From an uncultured Roseovarius sp. (lineage in GTDB: Bacteria > Pseudomonadota > Alphaproteobacteria > Rhodobacterales > Rhodobacteraceae): a stretch of 64,000 nucleotides of DNA. The translations under genes and the position numbers were made by a program. Numbering within the stretch: the stretch's first letter is position 1; each line of letters opens with the position of its first letter. The stretch is from positions 62,001 through 126,000 of the forward strand of contig CANMFU010000002.1 of the NCBI GenBank assembly GCA_947497295.1. Direction: 5' to 3'. Of this stretch, positions 55,314-64,000 are shown one piece after another. The notes below the pieces were generated by a model that was not told the DNA's origin, did no database searches, and was given only the letters and a program-made list of their open reading frames with translations.

Positions 55314-55967
55314 TCAGATTGGCGCGGCAGCGTCTGCCGAAGCGTCAGCCTGGGAAGAAGCGGGTTTTTGCGGTAGTTGGGCGTTGGCGCCCAGGATTGC
55401 CTTGGCTGTATCCATCAGCAGCGTCCGGCCTGCAGCACCCGCCACGTTCGCGCCCGCGTCACCATAAACCGCAAGGCCGATCAGGTGTCCGTTGATCAGC
55501 ATCGCGCCGCGCCAATGACGCGGATCACCGGCAGGCAGCACGCTGTCGCCGCCACTTTCGACCTGGATCATGGCAATGCCATCACCGTCGATTTGCTGCG
55601 CAACTCCGATGTTTTGCCACGGTCCTGCCAGCCGCGCGGCGGTCGGCATCTGGGCGCGCGCGGCGCGCGGCAGGACGGAGGCGGTGATGACTGCGGCGGG
55701 AACATATCCACCGGGCGCTTCGCTCAGGTGGGCGCAACTGGCCATCAGGGCAAAACCGCTGGCAGATTTGCGCTGAATGCTCTTGGGATCGACGCAATAG
55801 CCCGGGGGGCCGGTCACAATCACGTCCCCGCGAAAGAACGGGACGCTGCGTTGACCGGTCTCCGTTTTGCCCGCAAGGCTGTTCGCGCCCTCGCCGCTAA
55901 CGCAAGCGGCAAGGGGCAAAGCAAGCGCCGCGATGAACGCAACGTAGGGGGTCGGCGCACGGCGCAC
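55314..55967 (-). CDS. Putative lipoprotein of unknown function downstream of ilvD
   Basis: 217 aa from GTG 55967, with GAGGCGGGCC before it, 10 bp after the ilvD stop. The N-terminus VRRAPTPYVAFIAALALPLAACVSGEG is a lipoprotein signal with lipobox LAAC. The body reads FFRGDVIVTGPPGYCVDPKSIQRKSASGFALMASCAHLSEAPGGYVPAAVITASVL and ends in an Ala/Gln-rich tail. I do not recognise a named family. It likely sits in the periplasm or outer membrane. A longer frame to 56141 exists but overlaps ilvD. Confidence 0.8.
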   Translation of the reverse strand: MRRAPTPYVAFIAALALPLAACVSGEGANSLAGKTETGQRSVPFFRGDVIVTGPPGYCVDPKSIQRKSASGFALMASCAHLSEAPGGYVPAAVITASVLPRAARAQMPTAARLAGPWQNIGVAQQIDGDGIAMIQVESGGDSVLPAGDPRHWRGAMLINGHLIGLAVYGDAGANVAGAAGRTLLMDTAKAILGANAQLPQKPASSQADASADAAAPI

Positions 55968-55977
55968 CCGGCCCGCC

Positions 55978-57735
55978 TCAGATATCCATGTAGATGTGAC
56001 GCTCGGCCTCGGCGCCGGGATGGGTGACGGCGCCCTTGTAGGTGGCGCCGACCAGCTGGGCGAACTTCCAGATCGCGCCCGAGGCATACATCGTCTCGCG
56101 CGGGCCGGGCCATGCGTCCTTGCGCTGCGCCAGTTCGTCATCGCTCAGATCGACGCTGAGCACGCCCTTGATCGCGTCGATTGTGATCTTGTCGCCGTCT
56201 TTCAGCAGTGCAATCGGCCCGCCATAGGCGGATTCGGGGCCGACATGACCCACGCAGAAACCGCGCGTCGCGCCCGAAAAACGGCCGTCGGTGATCAGCG
56301 CCACCTTCTTGCCCATGCCCTGACCGGACAGGGCGGCGGTGGTCGACAGCATCTCGCGCATGCCCGGCCCGCCTGCGGGGCCCTCATTACGGATGACGAT
56401 GACGTCGCCCTCGGAATAGCCGCGGTTCTGCACGGCCTCGAACGCGTCCTCTTCGCTTTCGAACACGCGGGCAGGGCCGGTGAAGACCTGATTTTCGGGC
56501 GCGATGCCCGCGACCTTCACGATCGCGCCTTCGGGGGCCAGATTGCCCTTGAGCCCGACGACGCCGCCGGTTTTGGTGATGGGCGCATCAATGGAATAGA
56601 TCACCTTGCCATCCGCCTCGCGGCTGATCAGGTCCAGTTCTTCGCCGATGGAGCGGCCGGAGGCGGTGATGCAATCCTCGTGGATCAGGCCCGCGCGGCG
56701 CAACTCCTTCATCACGACGGGGATGCCGCCGACATCATAAAGATCCTTGGCCACATAGGTGCCGCCCGGTTTCAGATCGACGAAATAGGGCGTGTCGCGG
56801 AAAATGTCGCAAACATCCTCAAGGAAGAAATCTATCCCGGCCTCATGCGCAATCGCAGGCAGGTGCAAGCCCGCATTGGTGGACCCGCCGGTGCAGGCCA
56901 CCACGCGCGCGGCGTTCTGCAGCGATTTCAGCGTCACCACGTCGCGGGCGCGAATATTCTTCTCCAGCAGGTTCATCACCGCGCGGCCCGATGCATCGCC
57001 ATATTGATCGCGGCTCTCGTAAGGGGCGGGCATGCCGGAGCTGTTCATCAGCGCAAGGCCGATCGCCTCGGACACGCAGGCCATGGTGTTGGCAGTGAAC
57101 TGACCCCCGCAAGCGCCCGAGCTGGGGCAGGCGACACGTTCCAGAATATCCAGCGCCGCATCCGACATCGTGCCGTTCTGGTGGCGGCCGACAGCTTCGA
57201 ACATGTCCTGAACGGTCAGATCGCGGGTGCGGAAATCCTCGGGGATCTCCTCGATCTGCGGCGCGCGGCCCGGCAGGATCGACCCGCCGTAGATGAAGAC
57301 CGACGGCGTGTTCAGCCGCACCATTGCCATCATCATGCCCGGAAGCGATTTGTCGCAGCCCGCAAGGCCGACAAGCGCGTCATAGGCGTGACCGCGCATC
57401 GTCAGCTCGACCGTGTCGGCGATCGCCTCGCGGCTGGCAAGGCTGCTGCGCATGCCCTCGTGGCCCATCGCGATGCCATCGGTAACGGTGATGGTGGTAA
57501 ACTCGCGCGGTGTGCCGGAGGCCGCCTTGACGCCCATCTTGACCGCCTGAGCCTGACGCGACAGTGCGATGTTGCACGGCGCCGCCTCGTTCCAGCAGGT
57601 GGCGACGCCGACGAGAGGCTGATGGATCTCGTCCTCGCTCAGGCCCATCGCGTACATGTAGGAGCGATGTGGCGCCTTGGATGGGCCCTCGGTGACGTAG
57701 CGGCTGGGAAGTTTGGATTTGTCGAACTTGGTCAT
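55978..57735 (-). CDS. ilvD: Dihydroxy-acid dehydratase
   Basis: 585 aa. Fe-S and substrate motifs: [20 protein letters not shown] and [16 protein letters not shown] (the cysteines that hold the cluster), [51 protein letters not shown]. It dehydrates dihydroxy acids in valine and isoleucine synthesis. A 588-aa open frame on the opposite strand here is a shadow of its codon bias. Confidence 0.97.
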   Translation of the reverse strand: MTKFDKSKLPSRYVTEGPSKAPHRSYMYAMGLSEDEIHQPLVGVATCWNEAAPCNIALSRQAQAVKMGVKAASGTPREFTTITVTDGIAMGHEGMRSSLASREAIADTVELTMRGHAYDALVGLAGCDKSLPGMMMAMVRLNTPSVFIYGGSILPGRAPQIEEIPEDFRTRDLTVQDMFEAVGRHQNGTMSDAALDILERVACPSSGACGGQFTANTMACVSEAIGLALMNSSGMPAPYESRDQYGDASGRAVMNLLEKNIRARDVVTLKSLQNAARVVACTGGSTNAGLHLPAIAHEAGIDFFLEDVCDIFRDTPYFVDLKPGGTYVAKDLYDVGGIPVVMKELRRAGLIHEDCITASGRSIGEELDLISREADGKVIYSIDAPITKTGGVVGLKGNLAPEGAIVKVAGIAPENQVFTGPARVFESEEDAFEAVQNRGYSEGDVIVIRNEGPAGGPGMREMLSTTAALSGQGMGKKVALITDGRFSGATRGFCVGHVGPESAYGGPIALLKDGDKITIDAIKGVLSVDLSDDELAQRKDAWPGPRETMYASGAIWKFAQLVGATYKGAVTHPGAEAERHIYMDI

Positions 57736-57860
57736 GAAGGGCCTCGCGAGGGACTGGGCTGAAATTATGCTGCCTTTGGAATAAACAAGCCACGCTCAGG
57801 GCGCAAGCGGGGCGCGTGCGGCGGATTGCGCTACGCGCCGCGCGCAGGTAGCGTCGCGCC

Positions 57861-58748
57861 ATGCGCTATATTGCACACCAACGCTTGATCGCTCCTGCCC
57901 TGCCGTCGGCCGCCCTGTGGCGCCTGCTGGCGGGCTGCGTGCTGACGACAGTCGTATTTCTGGCCCTGAGCGGAGGCTACGCTGTACTGTGCAACGCCGT
58001 CTTGCCCGCCTCGGCATGGGGGCCGGACGGCAATGGACTGGTGGAGGCGACGACGCCCTGGGGCGTGTTGGTCAATCTGTTTCTGTTTGCGCTGATGATC
58101 GCTGCGCTGACGCTGGTTATGCCCATTCTGCACCGCCGCCAGTTGTCGGGGCTTTTCGGTCCCGGCGCGCTGGCTTGGCGGCAGGCGCGGCGCGCTGGTG
58201 GCTATATTTTGGTCGTCTATGTGGCGGTCTCGCTGCTGCCTTTGCCAGACGGATTTTCTATTCTGCCCAAGATGCCGATGAATATGTGGCTGATGTTTCT
58301 GCCTGCAACACTGCTGGGCCTGCTGGTTCAGGTCAGCGCCGAGGAAATCCTGTTTCGCGGCTATATCCAAAGCCAGCTTGCCGCGCGGTTTTCGCATCCT
58401 GCCGTGTGGATTTTACTGCCGTCCATCTTGTTTGGTCTGCTGCATTACCAGCCCAGCGTCATGGGCGATGCGACATGGCTGATCGTGATCTGGGCGATGC
58501 TCTTTGGCATTGCCGCCGCTGATCTGACGGCGCGCAGCGGCACTCTGGGTCCGGCAATTGCGCTGCATCTGATCAACAATCTCAGCGCTATTGCGCTGAT
58601 TGCGCCGCAGGGGAGTTTTGACGGACTGGCGCTGTTCACCTACCCGTTTGGCCCCGAAGATACCGCGCTGCTCCTGCAATGGCTGCCGGTTGATCTGCTG
58701 GTGCTGCTATGTTCATGGCTGGCAGCACGGCTGGCGTTGCGGGTCTGA
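57861..58748 (+). CDS. CPBP family intramembrane glutamic endopeptidase (Abi-like)
   Basis: 295 aa, about eight hydrophobic segments. CPBP motifs: VSAEEILFRGYIQS (EExxxR), FGLLHYQP (FxxxH) and LHLINNLSA (HxxxN/B), the residues of Rce1-type intramembrane proteases. Bacterial members cleave prenylated-type or peptide substrates; function here unknown. Divergent from ilvD with a 125-bp gap. Confidence 0.9.
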   Translation: MRYIAHQRLIAPALPSAALWRLLAGCVLTTVVFLALSGGYAVLCNAVLPASAWGPDGNGLVEATTPWGVLVNLFLFALMIAALTLVMPILHRRQLSGLFGPGALAWRQARRAGGYILVVYVAVSLLPLPDGFSILPKMPMNMWLMFLPATLLGLLVQVSAEEILFRGYIQSQLAARFSHPAVWILLPSILFGLLHYQPSVMGDATWLIVIWAMLFGIAAADLTARSGTLGPAIALHLINNLSAIALIAPQGSFDGLALFTYPFGPEDTALLLQWLPVDLLVLLCSWLAARLALRV

Positions 58749-58811
58749 TTGCAATTCCCGGCCATGCGGCTTATTTCAGGGCTAATCCGCAATGTTCCAT
58801 AGGCAGATCAC

Positions 58812-59783
58812 ATGAACTGGATCACCAATTACATGCGTCCGCGCATCAACTCGATCTTCTCGCGCCGCGAGATGCCCGAGAACCTGTGGACCAAATGCGA
58901 CGAATGCGGCACGATGCTGTTTCACCGCGAGCTGAGCCAGAACCTGAACGTCTGCACCTCCTGCGGCCATCATATGAACATCACGCCGCGCGAGCGGTTT
59001 CAGGCGCTGTTTGACGGCGGCACGTTCTCGGACGTGCCCGTTGCCATTCCCAAGGCCGATCCGCTGCATTTTCGCGATCAAAAACGCTATCCTGATCGCC
59101 TGAAGGCCGCCCAGAAGACCACAGGCGAAAAAGAAGCGATGCTGGTCGCCACCGGTGAAATAGGGCGCACGCCAATTGTGGCGGCGGCGCAGGATTTCAG
59201 CTTTATGGCCGGGTCCATGGGCATGTATGTGGGCAATGCTATCATCGCCGCCGCCGAAACGGCGGTCAGGCTGAAGCGCCCGCTGATCCTGTTCTCCGCC
59301 GCTGGCGGCGCGCGCATGCAGGAGGGCATTCTGTCGCTGATGCAGATGCCGCGCACGACCGTTGCGATCCAAATGCTCAAAGAGGCGGGCCTGCCCTATA
59401 TCGTTGTGCTGACCCATCCCACGACCGGCGGCGTCACCGCATCCTATGCGATGCTGGGCGACGTGCAGATTGCCGAACCCAATGCGCTGATCTGCTTTGC
59501 CGGGCCGCGCGTGATCGAACAGACCATCCGCGAAAAGCTACCCGAAGGGTTCCAGCGCGCCGAATACCTGCTGGACCACGGCATGCTGGACCGCGTCACC
59601 CCCCGCCCAAAGATGCGGGACGAGCTGATCGTGATCACCCGGATGCTGCTGGGCCTGACGCCTGCCATCGCCGGCGATCTGCCGCCACCCAAACTGATTG
59701 AAAACGAACCCGAGGGCGCAAAGGTACCGCCCAAGGACGTCGAGGTCGACAAACCCAAACCACAGGCGCAGGCAAAGAAATGA
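58812..59783 (+). CDS. accD: Acetyl-CoA carboxylase, carboxyltransferase subunit beta
   Basis: 323 aa. N-terminal zinc ribbon [30 protein letters not shown] (four Cys), then the carboxyltransferase core with [63 protein letters not shown] and [30 protein letters not shown]. With AccA, B and C it makes malonyl-CoA. Overlaps folC by 4 bp, the usual accD-folC order. Confidence 0.97.
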   Translation: MNWITNYMRPRINSIFSRREMPENLWTKCDECGTMLFHRELSQNLNVCTSCGHHMNITPRERFQALFDGGTFSDVPVAIPKADPLHFRDQKRYPDRLKAAQKTTGEKEAMLVATGEIGRTPIVAAAQDFSFMAGSMGMYVGNAIIAAAETAVRLKRPLILFSAAGGARMQEGILSLMQMPRTTVAIQMLKEAGLPYIVVLTHPTTGGVTASYAMLGDVQIAEPNALICFAGPRVIEQTIREKLPEGFQRAEYLLDHGMLDRVTPRPKMRDELIVITRMLLGLTPAIAGDLPPPKLIENEPEGAKVPPKDVEVDKPKPQAQAKK

Positions 59784-61054
59784 GCGCGCAAGGCTCGGAC
59801 GTCATCCTTGATCGGATGATGGCATTGCACCCCAAGATCATTGATCTGACACTTGACCGCGTGTGGCGCCTGCTGAATGCGCTCGGAAACCCGCAGGACG
59901 CGTTGCCGCCTGTGATCCACATTGCCGGAACCAACGGCAAGGGCAGCACGCAGGCGATGCTGCGCGCGGGGCTGGAAACGGCGGGTTGCCGCGTGCATGC
60001 CTATACGTCGCCGCATCTGGCGCGGTTTCACGAACGCATCCGGCTGGCGGGCGATCTGATTACCGAGGATGCGCTGTCGGACGTGCTGGACGAATGTTAC
60101 CGCGCCAATGGCACGGATAGCATCACCTATTTCGAAATCACGACCTGCGCCGCGCTGCTGGCCATGTCGCGCACGCCTGCTGATTATACCCTGCTTGAGG
60201 TGGGTCTGGGCGGGCGGCTGGATGCGACCAACGTTGTGGCACAGCCGGCGCTGACGATCATCACCCCTATCAGCATCGACCACGAACAATATCTGGGCGA
60301 TACGCTGGCCAGGATCGCCTTTGAAAAGGCCGGGATCATCAAACGCGGTGTGCCCTGCATTGTCGGCCCTCAGCCCGACGAGGCGATGGCCGTGATCGAA
60401 GACGTCGCCGCGCGTCATGGCGCGCCGCTGCTCGCCCATGGCCAGCACTGGCATGTGCAGGCCGAGGCGGGGCGCATGGTCTATCAGGACGAAACCGGAC
60501 TGCTGGATCTGCCGCTGCCCAACCTGCCCGGTGCGCATCAGATCGAGAACGCCGGCGCCGCGCTGGCCGCGCTGCGCCACTTGGAAATGGGTGAGATCGC
60601 CGCCGAGGCCGCCGTCAGCCGCGCAGTCTGGCCCGCGCGGATGCAACGTCTGAATAGTGGCGCTTTGGCAAGGGCCGTGCCCGAGGCCGAATTGTGGCTG
60701 GACGGCGGGCACAATGCCTCGGCCGGGCAGGCGCTGGCCCGTCATCTGGCAAGCCTGCCAAAACGCCCGACCCATCTGATCTGCGGCATGCTGAACACCA
60801 AGGACATCAGCGGCTATCTGCGCCCGCTATCCGCCGAGGCGGGCAACCTGATCGCCGTATCGATCCCTGGCGAGGCCAACACATTGCCCGCCAGTGTCAC
60901 CGCCGAAGCCGCACGCGCGGTTGGCCTGAAAGCGAGCTGCGCGCCCGACATTCACGCCGCACTGGACCAAATCGTCGCACAGGACCCGCAGGCGCGAATC
61001 CTGATTTGCGGATCGCTCTACCTTGCCGGGCATATTTTGCGAGAGAACGTCTAA
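59780..61054 (+). CDS. folC: Bifunctional folylpolyglutamate/dihydrofolate synthase
   Basis: 424 aa. Mur-ligase-like ATP motif [91 protein letters not shown], and [17 protein letters not shown]. It adds glutamate to folates and makes dihydrofolate from dihydropteroate. Cotranscribed with accD. Confidence 0.96.
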   Translation: MSAQGSDVILDRMMALHPKIIDLTLDRVWRLLNALGNPQDALPPVIHIAGTNGKGSTQAMLRAGLETAGCRVHAYTSPHLARFHERIRLAGDLITEDALSDVLDECYRANGTDSITYFEITTCAALLAMSRTPADYTLLEVGLGGRLDATNVVAQPALTIITPISIDHEQYLGDTLARIAFEKAGIIKRGVPCIVGPQPDEAMAVIEDVAARHGAPLLAHGQHWHVQAEAGRMVYQDETGLLDLPLPNLPGAHQIENAGAALAALRHLEMGEIAAEAAVSRAVWPARMQRLNSGALARAVPEAELWLDGGHNASAGQALARHLASLPKRPTHLICGMLNTKDISGYLRPLSAEAGNLIAVSIPGEANTLPASVTAEAARAVGLKASCAPDIHAALDQIVAQDPQARILICGSLYLAGHILRENV

Positions 61055-61159
61055 AACTTGTAAAAAACTTAGAACGCCCAAGCGCCCGTTTCGATTCGGT
61101 TTTTCGGCTGAAGACCCACATCCGAGACGATCCGCAACGTTTTTTTGTGCAAGCAGTCA

Positions 61160-61397
61160 TTGACCGATTCGCCCGTTTGTCTCTATATCTTGCGACGACA
61201 ACTATATGTATTCGCAAGCGGGGCGCGCTGATCAATCTGGCGGAAGGCTGATGGACTTTCCACACTGATAGGTCAGGAACACCTCTCCTTTTGGCCCAGC
61301 TTGCCGCAGCCGACAGATAGAACGACGGACGACAGGCAGAAGAAGACGGAATAATCGCAGCAGAAGTGATCGAGGGGCCGGTTCAACGGCCCCCTTT
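61160..61397 (+). ncRNA. Candidate small RNA with promoter and intrinsic terminator
   Basis: The gap between folC and the atp operon holds a promoter-like TTGACC, 18-bp spacer, TATATC (61160-61189), then about 180 nt with no ORF, then a terminator hairpin GGGGCCG-gttcaa-CGGCCCC followed by CTTTCATTT (61374-61400). The transcript would start near 61196. It includes a pyrimidine-rich CACCTCTCCTTTTGG that could pair with ribosome binding sites. It is not similar to SRP RNA, tmRNA or RNase P RNA as I know them. A known alphaproteobacterial sRNA is possible. Confidence 0.45.
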
Positions 61398-61474
61398 CAT
61401 TTGCGTGATCCCAAAACACTCAGCCGTTTTCAGCAGTCGAAATCACCTTTGATGCAATTACCAGGCACAACAAA

Positions 61475-61506
61475 AACGTCCGGTGAAACTGAATCCACCG
61501 GACGTT
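61475..61506 (-). terminator. Terminator of the atp F0 operon
   Basis: An 11-bp perfect stem AACGTCCGGTG / CACCGGACGTT, followed on the minus strand by TTTTTG, 25 bp beyond the atpF stop. Confidence 0.9.
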
Positions 61507-61530
61507 CTCAATTTAAAATTTTCGCTGTAG

Positions 61531-62088
61531 TCAGTGCAGCTTGGCCGAAACCGTCTCGATGCCGCTGTCGATCAGCTTGTTCGCTTCTGTCGCCGTCATC
61601 TGCTCGGCAATGACCTCCCGAGCGGCGGCGATGGCTATAGTCACTGCCTGGTCGCGCACTTCGCGCACTGCGTCCGCCTCGGCAGAGGCAATGCGATCCT
61701 CAGCGGCCTGCAAGCGGCGGGCGATGGATTTTTTCAAATCCTCGCGCGCCTGCTCGGCCGCGGCGGTTGCTTCGGACTTGGCTTGGGCAACGATGCGATC
61801 TGCCTGCGCCTGCACGTCCTTCTGCTTGCGTTCATAGCTGGCCAGCAGCGCTTGCGCCTCCTCGCGCAGGGCGCGGGCTTCGTCCAGTTCAGACTTGATA
61901 CCCTCGGCGCGCTTGTCCAGCAGCTCGCCGATCTTGCCGGGCACCTTCATGTAGATCAGGAAGCCGACAAACAGGATAAAGGCGAGTGTCACCACGAAAT
62001 TCGTGTTCGACAGCGAGATGAACGGGCCGCTTGCGGCCAGCGCGGGGCTGGCGGCGATGGATGCGGTCAAGGTTGCGATCATGCGCAT
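61531..62088 (-). CDS. atpF: ATP synthase F0 subunit b
   Basis: 185 aa. One N-terminal TM helix (about 28-47: NFVVTLAFILFVGFLIYMKV) and a long basic/acidic coiled coil (about 55-150), the b-subunit stator stalk. Follows atpF' by 4 bp. Alphaproteobacteria of this group encode separate b and b'. Confidence 0.94.
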   Translation of the reverse strand: MRMIATLTASIAASPALAASGPFISLSNTNFVVTLAFILFVGFLIYMKVPGKIGELLDKRAEGIKSELDEARALREEAQALLASYERKQKDVQAQADRIVAQAKSEATAAAEQAREDLKKSIARRLQAAEDRIASAEADAVREVRDQAVTIAIAAAREVIAEQMTATEANKLIDSGIETVSAKLH

Positions 62089-62092
62089 GGCT

Positions 62093-62674
62093 TTACCCTT
62101 TCATCTGCGAGGTGACGGCGGCATTGATGGTTTTGGCATCCGCCTTGCCACCCATGGCCGCGACGATTTCGCGGGCGGTATCCTTGGCCACGACTTTGAC
62201 AGCGTCCAGCGCGCCGGCGCGTATTTCGTCAATCGCCTTTTCGCCTTCAGCAGTCTTGGCGGCGATTTCAGCATCGGCTTGGGCCATAGCGGCATCAAGG
62301 TCGGCTTTGATGTCTGACTTGGTCTGGGCGACGATGGCTTGGGCATCGCTGCGCGCGTTGGCCAGCGCCTTGTCGTAGGCGGCTTCGGCTTCGCTTGCCT
62401 TGACCTTCAGGTCTTCGGCGGCGGCCAGATCGTTGGTGATGGATCCCTGACGCTCGGCCAGAATGGCGGCGATGCGCGGCAGCGCGATGCGCGACAGCAC
62501 GAAAAAGATCACGACGAGCGAAACGATCAGCCAGAAAATTTGATTGCCCATCCAGTCGGGGCAAAGCTGCGGCAGGCCGATCGCCCCGCCTGCAGAGTCG
62601 ACGCAAATGCCGGCCTCTTCGAGGGCGATGGGGCTGACTTGCCCGCCTGTTGCGGCAGCGGTCTCGGTAGCCAT
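62093..62674 (-). CDS. atpG: ATP synthase F0 subunit b'
   Basis: 193 aa. N-terminal Ala-rich segment, one TM helix (about 48-66: [20 protein letters not shown]) and a long coiled coil with [34 protein letters not shown] typical of b' (AtpG/AtpX/AtpF2). Forms the peripheral stalk with b. Preceded by atpE with a 94-bp gap. Confidence 0.93.
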   Translation of the reverse strand: MATETAAATGGQVSPIALEEAGICVDSAGGAIGLPQLCPDWMGNQIFWLIVSLVVIFFVLSRIALPRIAAILAERQGSITNDLAAAEDLKVKASEAEAAYDKALANARSDAQAIVAQTKSDIKADLDAAMAQADAEIAAKTAEGEKAIDEIRAGALDAVKVVAKDTAREIVAAMGGKADAKTINAAVTSQMKG

Positions 62675-62768
62675 GTGGGACGTCCTTTCTCAGAGAACCT
62701 GTCAATCAGAGAGGGTGAAAGGCACAGCGCCCTTCACCCATCCCGTAAGGATAGTCTGCGATGTGTTC

Positions 62769-63005
62769 TTAGACGGCGAACATCAGCAGAAGCGCGACGA
62801 GGAACGAGAAAATCCCCAGCGCTTCGGCGAACGCGATGCCGATGAACATGGTCGCTGTCTGGCCTGCAGCGGCCGAGGGGTTGCGCAGGGCGCCGGACAG
62901 GAAGTTGCCGACAACATTGCCCACACCGACGGCTGCGCCGCCCATGCCGACCGATGCCAGACCTGCGCCGATGTATGCGCCCATTGTTGCGATATCGCCT
63001 TCCAT
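62769..63005 (-). CDS. atpE: ATP synthase F0 subunit c
   Basis: 78 aa, two TM helices: [27 protein letters not shown] and [23 protein letters not shown], with the proton-carrying Glu in AFAEALGIF. Subunit c forms the rotor ring. A Gly-rich first helix is normal. Confidence 0.97.
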   Translation of the reverse strand: MEGDIATMGAYIGAGLASVGMGGAAVGVGNVVGNFLSGALRNPSAAAGQTATMFIGIAFAEALGIFSFLVALLLMFAV

Positions 63006-63096
63006 GAGATGTCTCCTTACTTTGGAATTTGCGGTATTTCGTTTGGTCGTACGCCGGGGGATCCCGCCGCGGTTGTTTGGTATCTTGATCTGCGGA

Positions 63097-63885
63097 TCAG
63101 TGCGCCGGATGCAGCGCGTCCTTGAGGTAAACGCAGGTCAGAATGGTAAAGACGTAGGCCTGAATAAAGGCCACGAGGATTTCCAGCGCATAGATCGCGG
63201 CAATCGCCAGGATCGACAGCGGCGTAACGACAAGGCCGATGCCCGTCGAGATGATGATCATCGGCGCGAATGCCGCGAACACCTTCATCACCGCGTGGCC
63301 GGCCATCATGTTACCTGCCAGACGAATGGAGTGGCTGACGGGGCGCACGAAGTAGGAAATAACTTCGATCAGGGCCAGAATGGGGCGCAGCGGCAGCGGC
63401 GCGGCGCTGATCCAGAACAGGCTGAGGAAACCGGCGCCATGCTTGATGAAGCCGATCAGCGTAACCGAGATAAACACCAGCATCGCCAGCACAGCGGTGA
63501 CGCCGATATGGCTGGTCGAGGTGAACGCGCCCGGCAGCAGGCCGACAAAGTTGGCCATGACAACGAACATGAAGATCGTCATGATATAAGGGAAATACGG
63601 CAGCGCGTCGCGGCCCGCCACATCCTCAACCATCTTGCGGATAAATCCGTAAGCCAGTTCGGCAATTGATTGCATCCGCGTCGGGATAGTTGAGCGGCTG
63701 GAGGAGCCGAGCACCAGCAGCGCGATAGTTGCCAGGACGGTGATCGCCATCCAAAGCGTGATATTGGTCACGGTGAAAATGCCAACAGCGCCGTCACCGA
63801 ACAGCGGCTTGATGATGAACTGGTCCATCGGGTGGAACACCAGCCCGCCGGACTGCTCTGGATCCCCATTCACGTCAGTCGCCAT
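63097..63885 (-). CDS. atpB: ATP synthase F0 subunit a
   Basis: 262 aa, about six TM helices, with the essential Arg in [21 protein letters not shown] and [25 protein letters not shown] at the C-terminus. It forms the proton half-channels against the c-ring. Its ATG overlaps the atpI stop by 11 bp. 91 bp precede atpE. Confidence 0.96.
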   Translation of the reverse strand: MATDVNGDPEQSGGLVFHPMDQFIIKPLFGDGAVGIFTVTNITLWMAITVLATIALLVLGSSSRSTIPTRMQSIAELAYGFIRKMVEDVAGRDALPYFPYIMTIFMFVVMANFVGLLPGAFTSTSHIGVTAVLAMLVFISVTLIGFIKHGAGFLSLFWISAAPLPLRPILALIEVISYFVRPVSHSIRLAGNMMAGHAVMKVFAAFAPMIIISTGIGLVVTPLSILAIAAIYALEILVAFIQAYVFTILTCVYLKDALHPAH

Positions 63886-64000
63886 CTTTCACCCTCACGT
63901 CTGAGCCGTCCGAAGTCGGCTGATCTGCGGCCCCTTCGGCCATCTGTTTTTCCTGGATTTCCTGCGCGCTGCGGATCATTACCTTGATCCCTGCCGCAAG
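63875..64000 (-). CDS. atpI: ATP synthase protein I, C-terminal fragment
   Basis: The last 41 codons: [20 protein letters not shown] then a charged tail ending RVKDGD. The motif [13 protein letters not shown] at the end of the last helix fits AtpI of Rhodobacterales, the first gene of F0 operons, which helps c-ring assembly. The rest lies beyond the window edge. Confidence 0.85.
   Translation of the reverse strand, partial: LAAGIKVMIRSAQEIQEKQMAEGAADQPTSDGSDVRVKDGD

Noticed and set aside
55996..57762. 588-aa open frame on the plus strand opposite ilvD
   Set aside because: Antisense to a complete dihydroxy-acid dehydratase. The low-complexity His/Arg/Ala composition is what high-GC codon bias produces on the opposite strand.
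61196..61397. SRP (4.5S) or 6S RNA assignment for the atp-side small RNA
   Set aside because: The SRP GGAAG...AGCAGCC tetraloop region is absent and no 6S-like central bubble could be drawn with confidence.

Overview
The window looks like a chromosomal segment of an alphaproteobacterium of the order Rhodobacterales (Roseobacter-like). Supporting signs are the high G+C content, the block rpmH-rnpA-yidD ... yidC-MOSC-engB-argB, an ATP synthase F0 operon with separate b and b' subunits that is not joined to F1, and many 4-bp ATGA gene overlaps. About 60 protein genes, one tRNA gene and one mobile element were found. No rRNA, CRISPR array or cas gene was seen.

Region by region: (1) 1-5200 is a tartrate/glycerate catabolic locus. 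It contains pyk (partial), a MOFRL glycerate kinase and tartrate dehydrogenase on the minus strand, a divergent LysR regulator, and a SLC13/DASS-type permease. This matches the ttuA-E plan of Agrobacterium vitis, with a different transporter family. An AT-rich motif occurs on both sides of the LysR gene, in the same orientation relative to each target operon. (2) 5400-7900 is a sensor kinase/response regulator pair bracketed by degenerate dispersed repeats. (3) 8200-11900 is an ethanol/acetaldehyde oxidation unit: Zn-alcohol dehydrogenase, AldB-type aldehyde dehydrogenase and an AcoR-like regulator without an AAA+ domain. (4) 12400-20930 is the most unusual part, a Tn7/Tn5053-like transposon beside tRNA-Arg(ACG). 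Its operon encodes a 1130-aa protein that joins a full TniQ-like half to a DD35E TniA transposase, then a TniB AAA+ ATPase, a second free-standing TniQ, and an unknown 87-aa protein. Two direct copies of the TGACA-terminated transposon end lie 2 kb apart and enclose a TetR/EamA efflux cargo. The outer copy stops 9 bp from the tRNA. (5) 21000-24630 is a TVP38 membrane protein / flavoprotein disulfide reductase / sensor kinase operon.

(6) 24800-33760 is housekeeping: rpmH, rnpA, yidD, sodC (minus strand), ttcA, an EAL phosphodiesterase, yidC, MOSC, engB, argB and an Fe-S protein. (7) 33760-35210 is a graveyard of IS66 and IS3 fragments. It ends at an orphan AapJ-type amino-acid binding protein whose expected downstream permease genes are missing. 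(8) 36400-39235 is a tightly overlapping crcB-rluC-HAD-ATP12 operon. (9) 39300-46420 holds a second glycerate kinase, rsmD, a ferredoxin-reductase-like flavoprotein, a peroxiredoxin, and a RidA-GDPD-acyltransferase-pterin dehydratase operon. (10) 46700-61060 holds mlaA-mlaC, a class A penicillin-binding protein, mutL, rmuC, three poorly known genes, ilvD, a CPBP protease, accD and folC. (11) 61160-64000 holds a candidate small RNA and the atpI-atpB-atpE-atpF'-atpF operon, which runs off the window edge.

Starts were adjusted where a good ribosome binding site or a family N-terminus favoured an internal codon. Assignments rest on motif recognition by eye, not on database searches.
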